Source: Flavobacterium anhuiense (GTDB taxonomy: Bacteria; Bacteroidota; Bacteroidia; Flavobacteriales; Flavobacteriaceae). Taken from it: 64,000 nt of DNA. The stretch is from positions 62,001 through 126,000 of the forward strand of contig NZ_JUIV01000015.1 of the NCBI RefSeq assembly GCF_004151235.1, given 5' to 3'. Of the stretch, positions 19,650 through 27,511 are shown in pieces (within the stretch, counting starts at the first letter, position 1; the number at the start of each line of letters is the position of its first letter). The notes beneath the pieces were generated by a model, which saw only the letters and a list, made by a program, of their open reading frames with translations, searched no databases and was not told the origin of the DNA. The position numbers and the translations under genes were made by a program.

Positions 19650-19690
19650 GACACTTTGAACTCTTTTTTTTGTAATTTTGACACTTTGAA
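19650..19690 (+). promoter_or_regulatory. Candidate Lrp-gene promoter with GACACTTTGAA direct repeats
   Basis: TAATTTTG at 19673-19680 matches the -7 consensus TAnnTTTG upstream of the Lrp gene. The 11-mer GACACTTTGAA occurs at 19650-19660 and 19680-19690, exactly 30 bases apart and on either side of it, which suggests an autoregulatory site. The only upstream TTTG (19655) is spaced short, at 14 bases. Confidence 0.4.
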
Positions 19691-19747
19691 AACGAGTTTG
19701 ACCGAAAGAATTGTCAAAATAATAGAATCCATAAACCAGCACAGCAT

Positions 19748-20218
19748 ATGGCAACGATTAAAAAGAATGAAAATATTGACTTTTTAGATAGAGAAATCAT
19801 ACAGAAACTAAGCGAAAACGGTAGAATTGCTTTTTCTGATTTGGCACGCGAATTAAACATTTCCAATTCGTTGGTACATTTAAGAGTTCGTAAACTGCAA
19901 GAAGCGGGAGTAATAACTGGATTCTCTGTAAAACTAGCTCCAAAAGAAGTTGGTTTTGAAACCATTACCTACACAGGAATTGTTACAAAAGAGGCTCATT
20001 TCTCCTATTCTATTGCAGAAAAACTTAAACAGATTCCCGAAGTGGTAGAATGCCATTGGGTTTCTGGAAATTATGCTTTATTCATTAAAATCGTAGCTGC
20101 CAATAATGAAGAACTTCGTAAAATATTATACGAGCAGATTCACCAAATTGAAGGCGTTGGAAGCACCGATTCTTTTTTCTCTTTTGGTTCTGCATTTGAG
20201 AAAAATCTTCCTGTATAA
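19748..20218 (+). CDS. Lrp/AsnC-family transcriptional regulator
   Basis: This is a DNA-binding regulator that typically senses an amino acid. Residues ~10-60 form the winged helix-turn-helix (LDREIIQKLSENGRIAFSDLARELNISNSLVHLRVRKLQEAGVITGF). Residues ~70-145 form the RAM ligand-binding domain (EVVECHWVSGNYALFIKIVA). The 156-residue length is normal. It is divergent from, and 188 bases away from, the HglS/ALDH7 operon, so it probably controls that operon in response to lysine, hydroxylysine or aminoadipate. The ligand is inference. Confidence 0.92.
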   Translation: MATIKKNENIDFLDREIIQKLSENGRIAFSDLARELNISNSLVHLRVRKLQEAGVITGFSVKLAPKEVGFETITYTGIVTKEAHFSYSIAEKLKQIPEVVECHWVSGNYALFIKIVAANNEELRKILYEQIHQIEGVGSTDSFFSFGSAFEKNLPV

Positions 20219-20232
20219 ACCTAACTATTTTA

Positions 20233-21006
20233 TTATCTTTTGATTACATATTCATACCAAGTTTGTTTTCCCAAATTATTATCTGGACACAGATTTATTC
20301 CCGTAGTAAATAACTTGTGGCGTATATCTTCTGGCTCTTTTAATTTTAATTTTTTAGTATTCTGAATGACTTGGAAATAAGTCTTGGCCATTTCTTCAAA
20401 ATGAAGCACTTCTGGACCTCCGAAATCTTCCATTAAACCTTTTGGAGATTCTAATGCAAGAGAAGCCAATAACTCGGCAACTTCATGTACAGCTACAGAT
20501 TGAAACCTCATTTTCGAAGGAATTGTTATGGAATTGCTTTCGGCATTTTGATCTAATCCCTTAATGATATTAAAAACAAAATCATGAAATTGAGTGGTTC
20601 TAAGAATGGTAAAAGGGATACTGCTTTTTGCAATGGCATTTTCTACTTCTAATTTTGCTTGATAATAAGGATAATCGCTTTTGTGAATTCCAACTATAGA
20701 AATATAAATAAAGTGTTTTATTGTATTTTTATCTGCTGCATCAAGCAAATTCTTAGTGCCATTTATATCTGTCTGCTGAGAATTCTTCGGATTGCTTGCA
20801 CAATGAATAATGACCTCTACTCCTTTTGCAGCTTCTTTTAATCCAAGATTTTGAGCCAAATCTCCAGTAAAAAACTGCACATCATTTCGAACTTCACAAT
20901 TTGCTTGAGTTGTTAATACTGCTGTTTGGAAACCTTTTTCTATTAATGCTCTAACAACATATTTTCCTAAATGTCCGTTTCCACCCGTAACTAATATCTT
21001 ATTCAT
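20233..21006 (-). CDS. NmrA-like NAD(P)-binding oxidoreductase
   Basis: This is a 257-residue atypical short-chain dehydrogenase of the NmrA/NAD-dependent epimerase group. The Rossmann motif TGGNGHLGKYV is at the N-terminus, followed by HCASNPKNSQQTDINGTKNLLDAA and YYQAKLEVENAI. The usual YxxxK becomes YYQAK. The fold is clear but the substrate is not; related proteins act as redox sensors or quinone/NADPH oxidoreductases. I chose ATG 21006 rather than an upstream start at 21186, because the extra 60 residues look non-coding and overlap the bioB promoter region. Confidence 0.85.
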   Translation of the reverse strand: MNKILVTGGNGHLGKYVVRALIEKGFQTAVLTTQANCEVRNDVQFFTGDLAQNLGLKEAAKGVEVIIHCASNPKNSQQTDINGTKNLLDAADKNTIKHFIYISIVGIHKSDYPYYQAKLEVENAIAKSSIPFTILRTTQFHDFVFNIIKGLDQNAESNSITIPSKMRFQSVAVHEVAELLASLALESPKGLMEDFGGPEVLHFEEMAKTYFQVIQNTKKLKLKEPEDIRHKLFTTGINLCPDNNLGKQTWYEYVIKR

Positions 21007-21145
21007 CTGCTTAGTATTTGAAGATACTATATTAGAAAAAAAACTTTTATTTCTCAAAAATGTTTCGGTATCATTATTTTGGTTTTGAAGAAGAACAAAT
21101 CTGCCATTATTAACCGGTCTACCTAAAATATAAAAAGTGGTACAT

Positions 21146-21174
21146 TTTGATGATACAGCAAAACGATACTTTTG
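21146..21174 (+). promoter_or_regulatory. Candidate bioB promoter
   Basis: TTTG at 21146-21149 and TACTTTTG at 21167-21174 (17-base spacing) match the Bacteroidota -33/-7 consensus TTTG / TAnnTTTG, 30 bases upstream of the bioB start codon. Confidence 0.6.
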
Positions 21175-21204
21175 AATAAAAATCATTAAAGCATATCAAA
21201 TAAA

Positions 21205-22194
21205 ATGAGCACGCAAATAAGACACGACTGGAAAAAAGAAGAAATTCAAGCAATCTACGATCAGCCTTTGTTAGAATTGGTTTATCAGGCTGCTACCGTA
21301 CATAGAGAGTTTCATAAACCTTCAGAAATACAGGTTAGCACATTACTTTCTATAAAAACAGGCGGCTGTCCAGAAGACTGTTCTTACTGCGGACAAGCAG
21401 CACGTTACCATACCGATATTAAAGTTCAAGCACTACTTCCGACAGAAAAAGTATTAGAACATGCGCGAAAAGCAAAAGATGGCGGTTCTTCTCGTTTTTG
21501 TATGGCAGCCGCTTGGCGCGAAGTTCGTGATAACAAAGATTTTGACCGTGTTATTGAAATGGTAAAAGGTGTAAACGATCTTGGACTGGAAGTTTGCTGC
21601 ACGCTCGGAATGCTTACCGAAGAACAAGCTGTACGTCTTCAAGAAGCGGGTCTGTATGCGTATAACCATAATTTGGACACTTCTGAAAGTTATTATGATG
21701 AAATAATCAGCACGCGTAAATTTGATCAGCGTTTGGATACGATTAACAACGTGAGAAAAGCAGGAATCACGGTTTGCTCGGGCGGAATCATTGGTCTTGG
21801 AGAATCTGACGGCGATAGAATTTCTATGCTTTTAACTTTAGCTACCATGCCCGTTCATCCAGAATCTGTTCCTGTAAATGCTTTGGCGAGAGTAAAAGGA
21901 ACGCCTTTAGAAAACAACCCGAAAGTGCCTCTTTGGGATATGGTAAGAATGATTGCCACAGCGCGTATTGTTATGCCAGCCTCTATTGTCCGTTTAAGTG
22001 CCGGACGCATCGAAATGACCGAAGAAGAACAAGCTTGGTGCTTTATGGCAGGAGCCAATTCTATTTTTACGGGAGAACGCGAAACGTTATTGGTAACGCC
22101 AAATCCTGGATTGTCTGAAGATATGCAAATGTTTCAGAATCTTGGGCTTAAGCCTTTGGTTAAAGAAAGTAAAGGTAGTTGTTCAGTAATCTAA
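21205..22194 (+). CDS. bioB: Biotin synthase
   Basis: This is a radical-SAM enzyme that inserts sulfur into dethiobiotin to make biotin. The 329-residue sequence has the radical-SAM cluster motif CPEDCSYC (Cys55, Cys59, Cys62), followed by QAARYHTDI. Further conserved blocks are CMAAAWRE, YNHNLDTS, CSGGIIGLGE and RLSAGRIEM. Length and motifs are typical. No other bio genes are adjacent. It has its own candidate promoter and is followed by a short gene relic and a terminator at 22492. Confidence 0.97.
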   Translation: MSTQIRHDWKKEEIQAIYDQPLLELVYQAATVHREFHKPSEIQVSTLLSIKTGGCPEDCSYCGQAARYHTDIKVQALLPTEKVLEHARKAKDGGSSRFCMAAAWREVRDNKDFDRVIEMVKGVNDLGLEVCCTLGMLTEEQAVRLQEAGLYAYNHNLDTSESYYDEIISTRKFDQRLDTINNVRKAGITVCSGGIIGLGESDGDRISMLLTLATMPVHPESVPVNALARVKGTPLENNPKVPLWDMVRMIATARIVMPASIVRLSAGRIEMTEEEQAWCFMAGANSIFTGERETLLVTPNPGLSEDMQMFQNLGLKPLVKESKGSCSVI

Positions 22195-22213
22195 AAAGCA
22201 ACTATAATATCAG

Positions 22214-22297
22214 ACAAAAAGCTATATTAAAATTCCTGTTGAAGCTTTTCAGAATTTTGATGAAGAAGGCTGTGAATATTATTTAGAATACTTTTAA
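22214..22297 (+). pseudogene. Start-less coding remnant
   Basis: This frame encodes a protein-like stretch (KIPVEAFQNFDEEGCEYYLEYF) ending at TAA. It has no start codon and is preceded by a stop at 22205. One base separates it from the next small ORF. It looks like the last part of a deleted gene. I do not recognise the family. Confidence 0.4.
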
Positions 22298-22298
22298 T

Positions 22299-22460
22299 AT
22301 GAAAAAAGATGCTTACATCGGGAATGCTAAACCTGTATTCCACATCAATCCATTAGAAAAATTAAAAAAACTACAAAAAGAGAAAATCGCTTTGTATGAG
22401 CGTATGCTGAAAGAGAAAGATGAAATGATGGCTAGGCTTGAGAAATTAATCGGTAAATAA
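22299..22460 (+). CDS. Small Lys/Glu-rich protein, possibly the tail of a truncated XRE-type regulator
   Basis: This is a 53-residue ORF starting at ATG 22299. It ends in a strongly helical heptad-like region (EKLKKLQKEKIALYERMLKEKDEMMARLEKLIGK). In Bacteroidota, XRE helix-turn-helix regulators often end with a similar LYERLLKEKD coiled-coil tail, so this may be the surviving C-terminus of such a gene, re-read from an internal Met. No DNA-binding domain remains. It could also be a genuine small protein. It is followed by an intrinsic terminator at 22492. Confidence 0.45.
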   Translation: MKKDAYIGNAKPVFHINPLEKLKKLQKEKIALYERMLKEKDEMMARLEKLIGK

Positions 22461-22491
22461 GATTTATACAAAATATTGGTCGATATATAAG

Positions 22492-22517
22492 AGAGACTTT
22501 TTTAAGTCTCTTTTTTT
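22492..22517 (+). terminator. Intrinsic terminator
   Basis: The stem AGAGACTT/AAGTCTCT with a TTTT loop is followed by six further T residues. It lies downstream of bioB and the small ORF. Confidence 0.75.
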
Positions 22518-22647
22518 ATGTTTTTAAGTGATTGTAAAAGTCACTAATCACAGCAAAATTTATTTTTATAAGATTAAACATGTATGTTTGTCGAAGTGAA
22601 ACAATTGAAGTCTAAAACGTATTTTGATAAAAATGTAAATAATTAAT

Positions 22648-23364
22648 ATGATTAGAAAATATATGGATTTTATTACAATTACAAATGTGTCATACTTCTT
22701 TATTTTCCTTGGAGGAATTGCTGCAATTGTCCTTTCAATTAAGCAAGCGCAAGGTGCTGAAGATGATAAAAAAGAAATTATCGAGAAACAAGAAAAGAAA
22801 ATCCACGAACTTGATAGTACATTAAAGGAAAAAATTAAATTCATTGAAAGTTATATTTCTGGCGGTGATGCATATCCTCAGTTAGATATAATTGCGGTAT
22901 CTAAAGCAAATAATATAAATCAAATGTCTTTTCAATTAGCTAATAACTTTGAATTACCAATATATGATACTAAAGTTGAAGTATATAATTTTGATAAATT
23001 AAAACCCAAAATAATTAAAATCGCGGGAAAAGATGATCGTATTAGTCAATCAGATTTTACTAATTCTCTTATATTTCGTGACGCTGTAGCCACAATGACT
23101 CCTCATAGTATAAAAGGAGGGATTTTTATAACTGATGTTCGTGAAGGAAACTTTTATGCAAAGTTATTTACACGAAATAAAATGCTTGTACAAAAAATAA
23201 CTATTTATCATTCTAATGAGATTTTTTATGTGGGGATGGCTATATATCAAGATGGAAGTCCGAAAAAGTTCGATAGAATTTATAGCTTAGAATCCACACC
23301 AGAAATAAAAAAAATATTAGATAAAAGATTGAACTTAATGCCAGATACTTTAATTATTATTTAG
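22648..23364 (+). CDS. Membrane-anchored protein of unknown function
   Basis: I do not recognise this 238-residue protein. The N-terminus holds one transmembrane helix (~12-32, SYFFIFLGGIAAIVLSI), followed by a charged coiled coil (~38-70, EDDKKEIIEKQEKKIHELDSTLKEK). Residues ~75-238 form a globular, probably beta-rich domain with no visible catalytic motif. Membrane anchor, coiled coil and a soluble domain suggest a sensor or scaffold, but this is only topology. The gene stands alone between a terminator and the glycosylase gene, and the upstream region is very AT-rich. Confidence 0.7.
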   Translation: MIRKYMDFITITNVSYFFIFLGGIAAIVLSIKQAQGAEDDKKEIIEKQEKKIHELDSTLKEKIKFIESYISGGDAYPQLDIIAVSKANNINQMSFQLANNFELPIYDTKVEVYNFDKLKPKIIKIAGKDDRISQSDFTNSLIFRDAVATMTPHSIKGGIFITDVREGNFYAKLFTRNKMLVQKITIYHSNEIFYVGMAIYQDGSPKKFDRIYSLESTPEIKKILDKRLNLMPDTLIII

Positions 23365-23462
23365 TATCTCCTACTCCTCAAAACAGTCAACTCACTAGCG
23401 CTGTGTAAATGTATCTTTCTTTACACCACCTCATCTTCATCTATAGAAAACACAAAAAACCA

Positions 23463-23966
23463 ATGCTAAAAAACGCCCTTCAACCCTTAATCGATAATTC
23501 CACAATTATACTAATTATGGGCACAATGGCTGGCGAACAATCTATTGCGAAGCAACAATACTATGCGAACAAAGGCAATCTTTTCTGGAAAATTTTGTTT
23601 GCTGTTTTTGAGGAAGAATTCAGTACTTCTTATGAAGATCGTAAAGCGCTGGTCAAAAAATACAATATTGGACTTTGGAATGTCCTTAAAAGCTGTAAAA
23701 GAGAAGGAAGCAGCGATGCTACAATAACAGAAGAAATTATTAACGATTTTGAGAATCTGCACAAACAGTTCCCTAACATAAAATATGTCTTTTTTGAAAG
23801 CAAAGCCGCCGCAAAATACTTTCACAAACATACTGTACCGCAAGATGGAATTACTTATACAACCCTACCCTCCACTAGCGGGCTAAATGCAGGATTAACT
23901 ACAGCTGAAAAAATGGAACAATGGAAAGCCGTATCAAAAATAAGGTTTCCAAAATATGAAGATTAA
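23463..23966 (+). CDS. DNA glycosylase of the uracil/hypoxanthine (Mug-like) superfamily
   Basis: This is a probable DNA-deoxyinosine glycosylase (168 residues) of the uracil-DNA-glycosylase superfamily, which removes deaminated bases. The N-terminus has the motif LIMGTMAGEQSIAKQQYYANKGNLFWKIL, matching the GTxPGxxS...YYAxxxNxFW pattern of the family. The C-terminal part has LPSTSGLNAGLT, matching the PSxSxxNA motif. I chose ATG 23463 because the upstream in-frame ATG at 23409 adds residues outside the conserved fold. Confidence 0.85.
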   Translation: MLKNALQPLIDNSTIILIMGTMAGEQSIAKQQYYANKGNLFWKILFAVFEEEFSTSYEDRKALVKKYNIGLWNVLKSCKREGSSDATITEEIINDFENLHKQFPNIKYVFFESKAAAKYFHKHTVPQDGITYTTLPSTSGLNAGLTTAEKMEQWKAVSKIRFPKYED

Positions 23967-23975
23967 TAGCAACAA

Positions 23976-24218
23976 TTACCTATTACGCATAATGTAGAAA
24001 AGAATTTCTTCTTCTAATTCCCTTGACAGATTTTCATACTTCATCTTACGACGATAGTTTTTCTCGCTTCTATCTTTATAAAGTTCAGTTTTAGCTGTAC
24101 TTGCACAATAAGCATCACATATTACTTTAAATTTTTGATCGAGTATATACAATTCTTTCATTGAATCAAAATACGCTGCAAACTTAACATTGTACAATTC
24201 GTCGGGAATGGCGGCCAT
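23976..24218 (-). CDS. Small hypothetical protein
   Basis: This is an 80-residue, charged, predominantly helical protein with no signal peptide or membrane helix. It has two Cys (~34 and 38) and a basic middle (KDRSEKNYRRKMKYENLSRELEEEILF). It is convergent with the glycosylase gene. I do not recognise a family. Frame length and composition make it plausible but not certain as a gene. Confidence 0.5.
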   Translation of the reverse strand: MAAIPDELYNVKFAAYFDSMKELYILDQKFKVICDAYCASTAKTELYKDRSEKNYRRKMKYENLSRELEEEILFYIMRNR

Positions 24219-24397
24219 AGGTTTTGTATTTAAATTAATACTGTATTCTACCTTAAAAGTTCATATTACAATACTCAATTTTAAGCATCGTCTGTTTTCA
24301 ATCAATCCTTAATTCCACACATAGAACAACTTGCATTGAAAGAATACTTAAAATTAAAATGAAAAATGTTAATCTTTCTTTTTGAACCTTTGGAAAT

Positions 24398-24421
24398 GGT
24401 TTCAGATTATAATCTGAAACC
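24398..24421. repeat. 24-bp perfect palindrome
   Basis: The sequence from GGTTTCAGATTA to its exact complement has no loop. It lies ~50 bases downstream of the EthD-like gene. It may be a protein-binding site or a cruciform/terminator; there is no clear T-tract. The rest of the 24219-24469 gap holds nothing else I can support. Confidence 0.7.
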
Positions 24422-24469
24422 AGAAATAGTAAAATGAACCTTGAACCGTTAAAATGAAACAATGAAAAA

Positions 24470-24781
24470 TCAGGTATTTTTCACATCATAGATATAAATC
24501 TGCACCTCATCATCACTGGCTAAAATCCTGCGGTCAGCGGCGCATTGCTGTCCGATATCTGACTTAAAAGATTCCATCATCGTTTCTAAAGAATCGAAAT
24601 ATAAATTGGCTACCAGATATACATCCGAATGTCCCGTTGTTGACCGAACTGAACCATTGCTTACTTCATATTTTATTAATCCTGGAAGTTTTTTGGCTAA
24701 TGGAATATGCACTTCATAATAATGTTTTTCGAAAGAACTGATGTCTTTTGGCGTTTTGTAAATTACAGTCATTTTTGCCAT
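24470..24781 (-). CDS. EthD-family dimeric alpha/beta-barrel protein
   Basis: This is a 103-residue single-domain ferredoxin-like protein. The motif IYKTPKDISSFEKHYYEVHIPLAKKLPGLIKYEV is the EthD signature (HxPLAKxLPG with His25). The remainder (VANLYFDSLETMMESFKS) completes the fold. Members act in degradation pathways or as small enzymes of unclear substrate. It is divergent from the GlxA-type regulator 139 bases away, which may regulate it (inference). Confidence 0.85.
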   Translation of the reverse strand: MAKMTVIYKTPKDISSFEKHYYEVHIPLAKKLPGLIKYEVSNGSVRSTTGHSDVYLVANLYFDSLETMMESFKSDIGQQCAADRRILASDDEVQIYIYDVKNT

Positions 24782-24920
24782 GATATGGATTTGTTTAGAA
24801 TGTTAGACAATTGCATAAAGTAAATTTAAGGGCAAATCTTGAACTGTTTAATATGAAAAATAGACATTCTTAATGGTGTATTTGGACAGCAACTTTTAGT
24901 ACCTTTATATAAAAAAGAAA

Positions 24921-25898
24921 ATGAAACAGCTTACTATAATAGTTCCTGAAGGAGATAATAATCTTTCTAGCATATCGGGCGCTTATGAAATCTTTACAAA
25001 AGCAAATGGTTTTTATAGAGCAAATGGCCAAAAAGAACTGTTTCATATTCAGCTTGCTGGAATTTCTGAAGAAGTAGAGTTCAATCAGGGAATATTTACT
25101 GTAAAACCTCATCTTCATATTTCTCAGGTCAATAAAACCGATCTTATCATTATTCCTTCATTAAACCATAATTATAATCTTGCCCTTGAACATAATGAAG
25201 AATTGGTGCAATGGCTTCGAAAACAATATACAAAAGGTGCCGAAATTGCCACTATTTGTACAGGCGCGTTTATGCTTGCCGCATCGGGACTTCTAGACGG
25301 AAAAACCTGTTCTACTCATTGGTCTGTCAAAGAAAATTTCAGCAAGATGTTTCCTAAAATAAACCTGCAAATTGACGAATTAATTACAGATGAAAATGGA
25401 ATTTATACCAATGGCGGCGCTTATTCTTTTCTAAATCTAATGATTTACTTAATCGAAAAATACTACGGCAGAGCTACGGCAGTTTATTGTGCAAAGGTGT
25501 TTCAGATTGAAATGAACCGAAGTACACAATCTCAATTTATTATTTTTTCTGGTCAGAAGAAACATGAAGATGAGATGGTGCTTCTTGCGCAATCTTATAT
25601 AGAGCAAAATTTGGGAGAAAAATTATCTATGAGCGATATTTCTAATAAATTTAATGTGAGCAGAAGGAATTTTGATCGAAGATTTATTAAGGCAACTGGA
25701 AATACTCCAAGCGAATACCTTCAAAGAGTAAAAATTGAAGCGGCAAAAAAAGCTTTTGAAACAGACCGCAAAACGGTAAATGAAGTTATGTACGAAGTTG
25801 GCTATTCTGATGTAAAAGCCTTTCGAGACGCATTTAAAAAAATTACCGGACTTCCGCCCATGGAATACAAAAAGAAATACCACAAAGGCGCTGCCTAA
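24921..25898 (+). CDS. GlxA-family transcriptional regulator (DJ-1/PfpI domain plus AraC HTH)
   Basis: This 325-residue regulator joins a DJ-1/PfpI-like sensor domain (~1-190) to an AraC-type double helix-turn-helix (~220-322). The sensor domain keeps the nucleophile-elbow pattern AEIATICTGAFMLAASGLLDG (Cys113) followed by THW. The HTH domain has the segments LSMSDISNKFNVSRRNFDRRFIKATGNTPSEYLQRVKIEAAKKAFE and VMYEVGYSDVKAFRDAFKKITGLPPMEYKKK. The likely target is the divergent EthD-like gene. The ligand is unknown. Confidence 0.92.
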   Translation: MKQLTIIVPEGDNNLSSISGAYEIFTKANGFYRANGQKELFHIQLAGISEEVEFNQGIFTVKPHLHISQVNKTDLIIIPSLNHNYNLALEHNEELVQWLRKQYTKGAEIATICTGAFMLAASGLLDGKTCSTHWSVKENFSKMFPKINLQIDELITDENGIYTNGGAYSFLNLMIYLIEKYYGRATAVYCAKVFQIEMNRSTQSQFIIFSGQKKHEDEMVLLAQSYIEQNLGEKLSMSDISNKFNVSRRNFDRRFIKATGNTPSEYLQRVKIEAAKKAFETDRKTVNEVMYEVGYSDVKAFRDAFKKITGLPPMEYKKKYHKGAA

Positions 25899-26291
25899 TT
25901 TTCTATCATAAACTTCTCTTTCTAAATCAATTAGTCCAAAATATAATCTGGTCTTCTTGAAAGTCTTTCTATTTGATTAAAAAAATGTTAATTAACACAG
26001 AAAATGCAAAAACACGTAATACTACTCATAGTAATATTCCTATAGATTAAATAAATTTACACTCCTTTTTACAAGCCGCTATTTAATCCAAATATTTTAA
26101 TTGAATTTAAATCAAGTTATAAAACCATTTTAATGTTTAGTAGAGAAATGACTTTTTGTATTAAAAACTATTAGTTAAACTCTATTGGATATTAAATCGG
26201 CTTTATGGCAAGAAAATATTATTATTTATTTTTCATTTCGTATGTCGTATTAAAAATTAATATTACATAAGAAGCAACAAACACCCCAAAG
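25899..26291. other. 393-base intergenic region, nothing identified
   Basis: This stretch is very AT-rich and has no credible ORF, hairpin terminator or consensus promoter that I can support. It presumably carries the promoter of the following regulator gene. Confidence 0.6.
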
Positions 26292-27152
26292 ATGCTCGAA
26301 AAAAAATCTATAGTAATTGGATGTGACGATATCACTATATTGACTGTGATATTGAATGCAATATCTATAGTCTCTGATTATGCTTTTTCTACGGTCACAG
26401 TTTCGAGAGGAGTTGATTTAAAGAATACGATAAACTCTTTAAATCCTGATTTGATAATTTTGGGTTTTAAACAAAACAAACTTGTTTTAAATGACACCAA
26501 TTTCAGTTCTGACAAAAGGGATCTTCCAATTCTATATCTGACTCAAAATTATGAATGCGAATCCTTATGCTGGTCTAAACAAAGTATCGTTTTCACTTAT
26601 CCGTTTAATCAGATTCAGAATACCGATTTTTTAATTTATAGAATACGCTCTATTTTTCTTTTAAAAAAAACAGAATCACAAAACACACCTGCCACGTCGT
26701 TTGCAGAAGCAGCAATTCAGAAAAACGATTCCGACAAATTAAGCCATTATGTAATGGAACTTGATCAAAAGGTTGAAGTTCTCTTAAAGATAAAAGAACG
26801 CATTTCTTACCTCTACCCCAATGTTGACGATGCGACGAGAATTGAATTAATGTCTATTGTAAATTCTATCAAAACCGTTGCAAATGACAATAAACTTTGG
26901 GATGATTTTAAAATCTATTTTGAACAGTCAAATCCTAATTTTCTTCTTGCTCTTGCCAAAAAACATCCTTCTTTAAGTTCTAGGGATTTAAAATATTGCT
27001 GCTATATTAAAATGAATATGAGCAACAATGATATTACCAATCTGCTTGGCATAAATCAAGATAGCGTTCGCACTCATAAATATCGTCTTAAAAAGAAATT
27101 AACGCTTAAAAAAGAAGATGATATCATTTCATACCTAAGAACAGTTTCTTAA
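26292..27152 (+). CDS. LuxR-type regulator with degenerate receiver domain, next to the injection-system locus
   Basis: This is a 286-residue transcription factor. Residues ~5-125 resemble a response-regulator receiver: the acidic pocket is present (CDD, 11-13) and the third strand reads PDLIILGF. The phospho-accepting Asp is replaced by Gly58, so phosphorylation is unlikely. A linker with coiled-coil character follows (~150-180). Residues ~222-285 form a LuxR-type helix-turn-helix (LSSRDLKYCCYIKMNMSNNDITNLLGINQDSVRTHKYRLKKKL). It lies 359 bases upstream of the first eCIS structural gene, in the same direction, so it is the best candidate for the locus regulator. That role is inference from position. 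Confidence 0.75.
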   Translation: MLEKKSIVIGCDDITILTVILNAISIVSDYAFSTVTVSRGVDLKNTINSLNPDLIILGFKQNKLVLNDTNFSSDKRDLPILYLTQNYECESLCWSKQSIVFTYPFNQIQNTDFLIYRIRSIFLLKKTESQNTPATSFAEAAIQKNDSDKLSHYVMELDQKVEVLLKIKERISYLYPNVDDATRIELMSIVNSIKTVANDNKLWDDFKIYFEQSNPNFLLALAKKHPSLSSRDLKYCCYIKMNMSNNDITNLLGINQDSVRTHKYRLKKKLTLKKEDDIISYLRTVS

Positions 27153-27330
27153 AATTCTTCCTTCATTTTTTCTAATATTTGTATGCTTTTCTTATACCTC
27201 AGCATTACAAAAATAGCTTCGCGCTTTCAATTTTTATTTTTTTCATTTCTTTAAATCTATACTTATTCTCAAAATATTTCTGTACGTGCAGAACGGAATT
27301 TTATGGCTTTAAACTGCAATCTGCAACAAA

Positions 27331-27428
27331 GTATAGACAAAAAAAACTTTGTCTACATTTTGTCTACAAAAAATAGATAATCGCTTATGGTTTTGTCTAC
27401 AAAAAGTACATTGCCAATTTTCCCTACA
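27331..27428 (+). promoter_or_regulatory. TTTGTCTACA repeat array upstream of the eCIS operon
   Basis: TTTGTCTACA occurs exactly at 27348, 27359 and 27392, spaced 11 and 33 bases (whole helical turns). A degenerate copy, TTTCCCTACA, is at 27419, and an inverted near-copy (GTATAGACAAA) at 27331. The array is ~85-180 bases upstream of the first structural gene and is probably a binding site for the locus regulator. The rest of the 27153-27511 gap has no credible gene. Confidence 0.6.
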
Positions 27429-27511
27429 AATCTAATTCTCAGCTACTTTTACAAGAACCAATAGCTAACTTAATAGTTATGGCACTTCATTAATTCTAAG
27501 AGTTAAATGCG

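Noticed and set aside
21007..21186. Upstream start (60 extra codons) for the NmrA-like gene
   Set aside because: The extension lacks protein-like character and overlaps the bioB promoter. The Rossmann motif begins directly after ATG 21006.
22566..22844. 92-codon minus-strand ORF opposite the membrane-protein gene
   Set aside because: It is antisense to the start of the 22648-23364 gene, rich in Phe/Ile from AT-rich DNA, and lacks a family match.
27179..27376. 65-codon ORF in the gap before the eCIS operon
   Set aside because: Composition is dominated by Phe, Tyr and Lys from AT-rich DNA, it runs into the TTTGTCTACA array, and it has no family resemblance.
27331..27428. CRISPR array
   Set aside because: The repeated unit is only 10 bases, with irregular short spacings and no spacers or cas genes.
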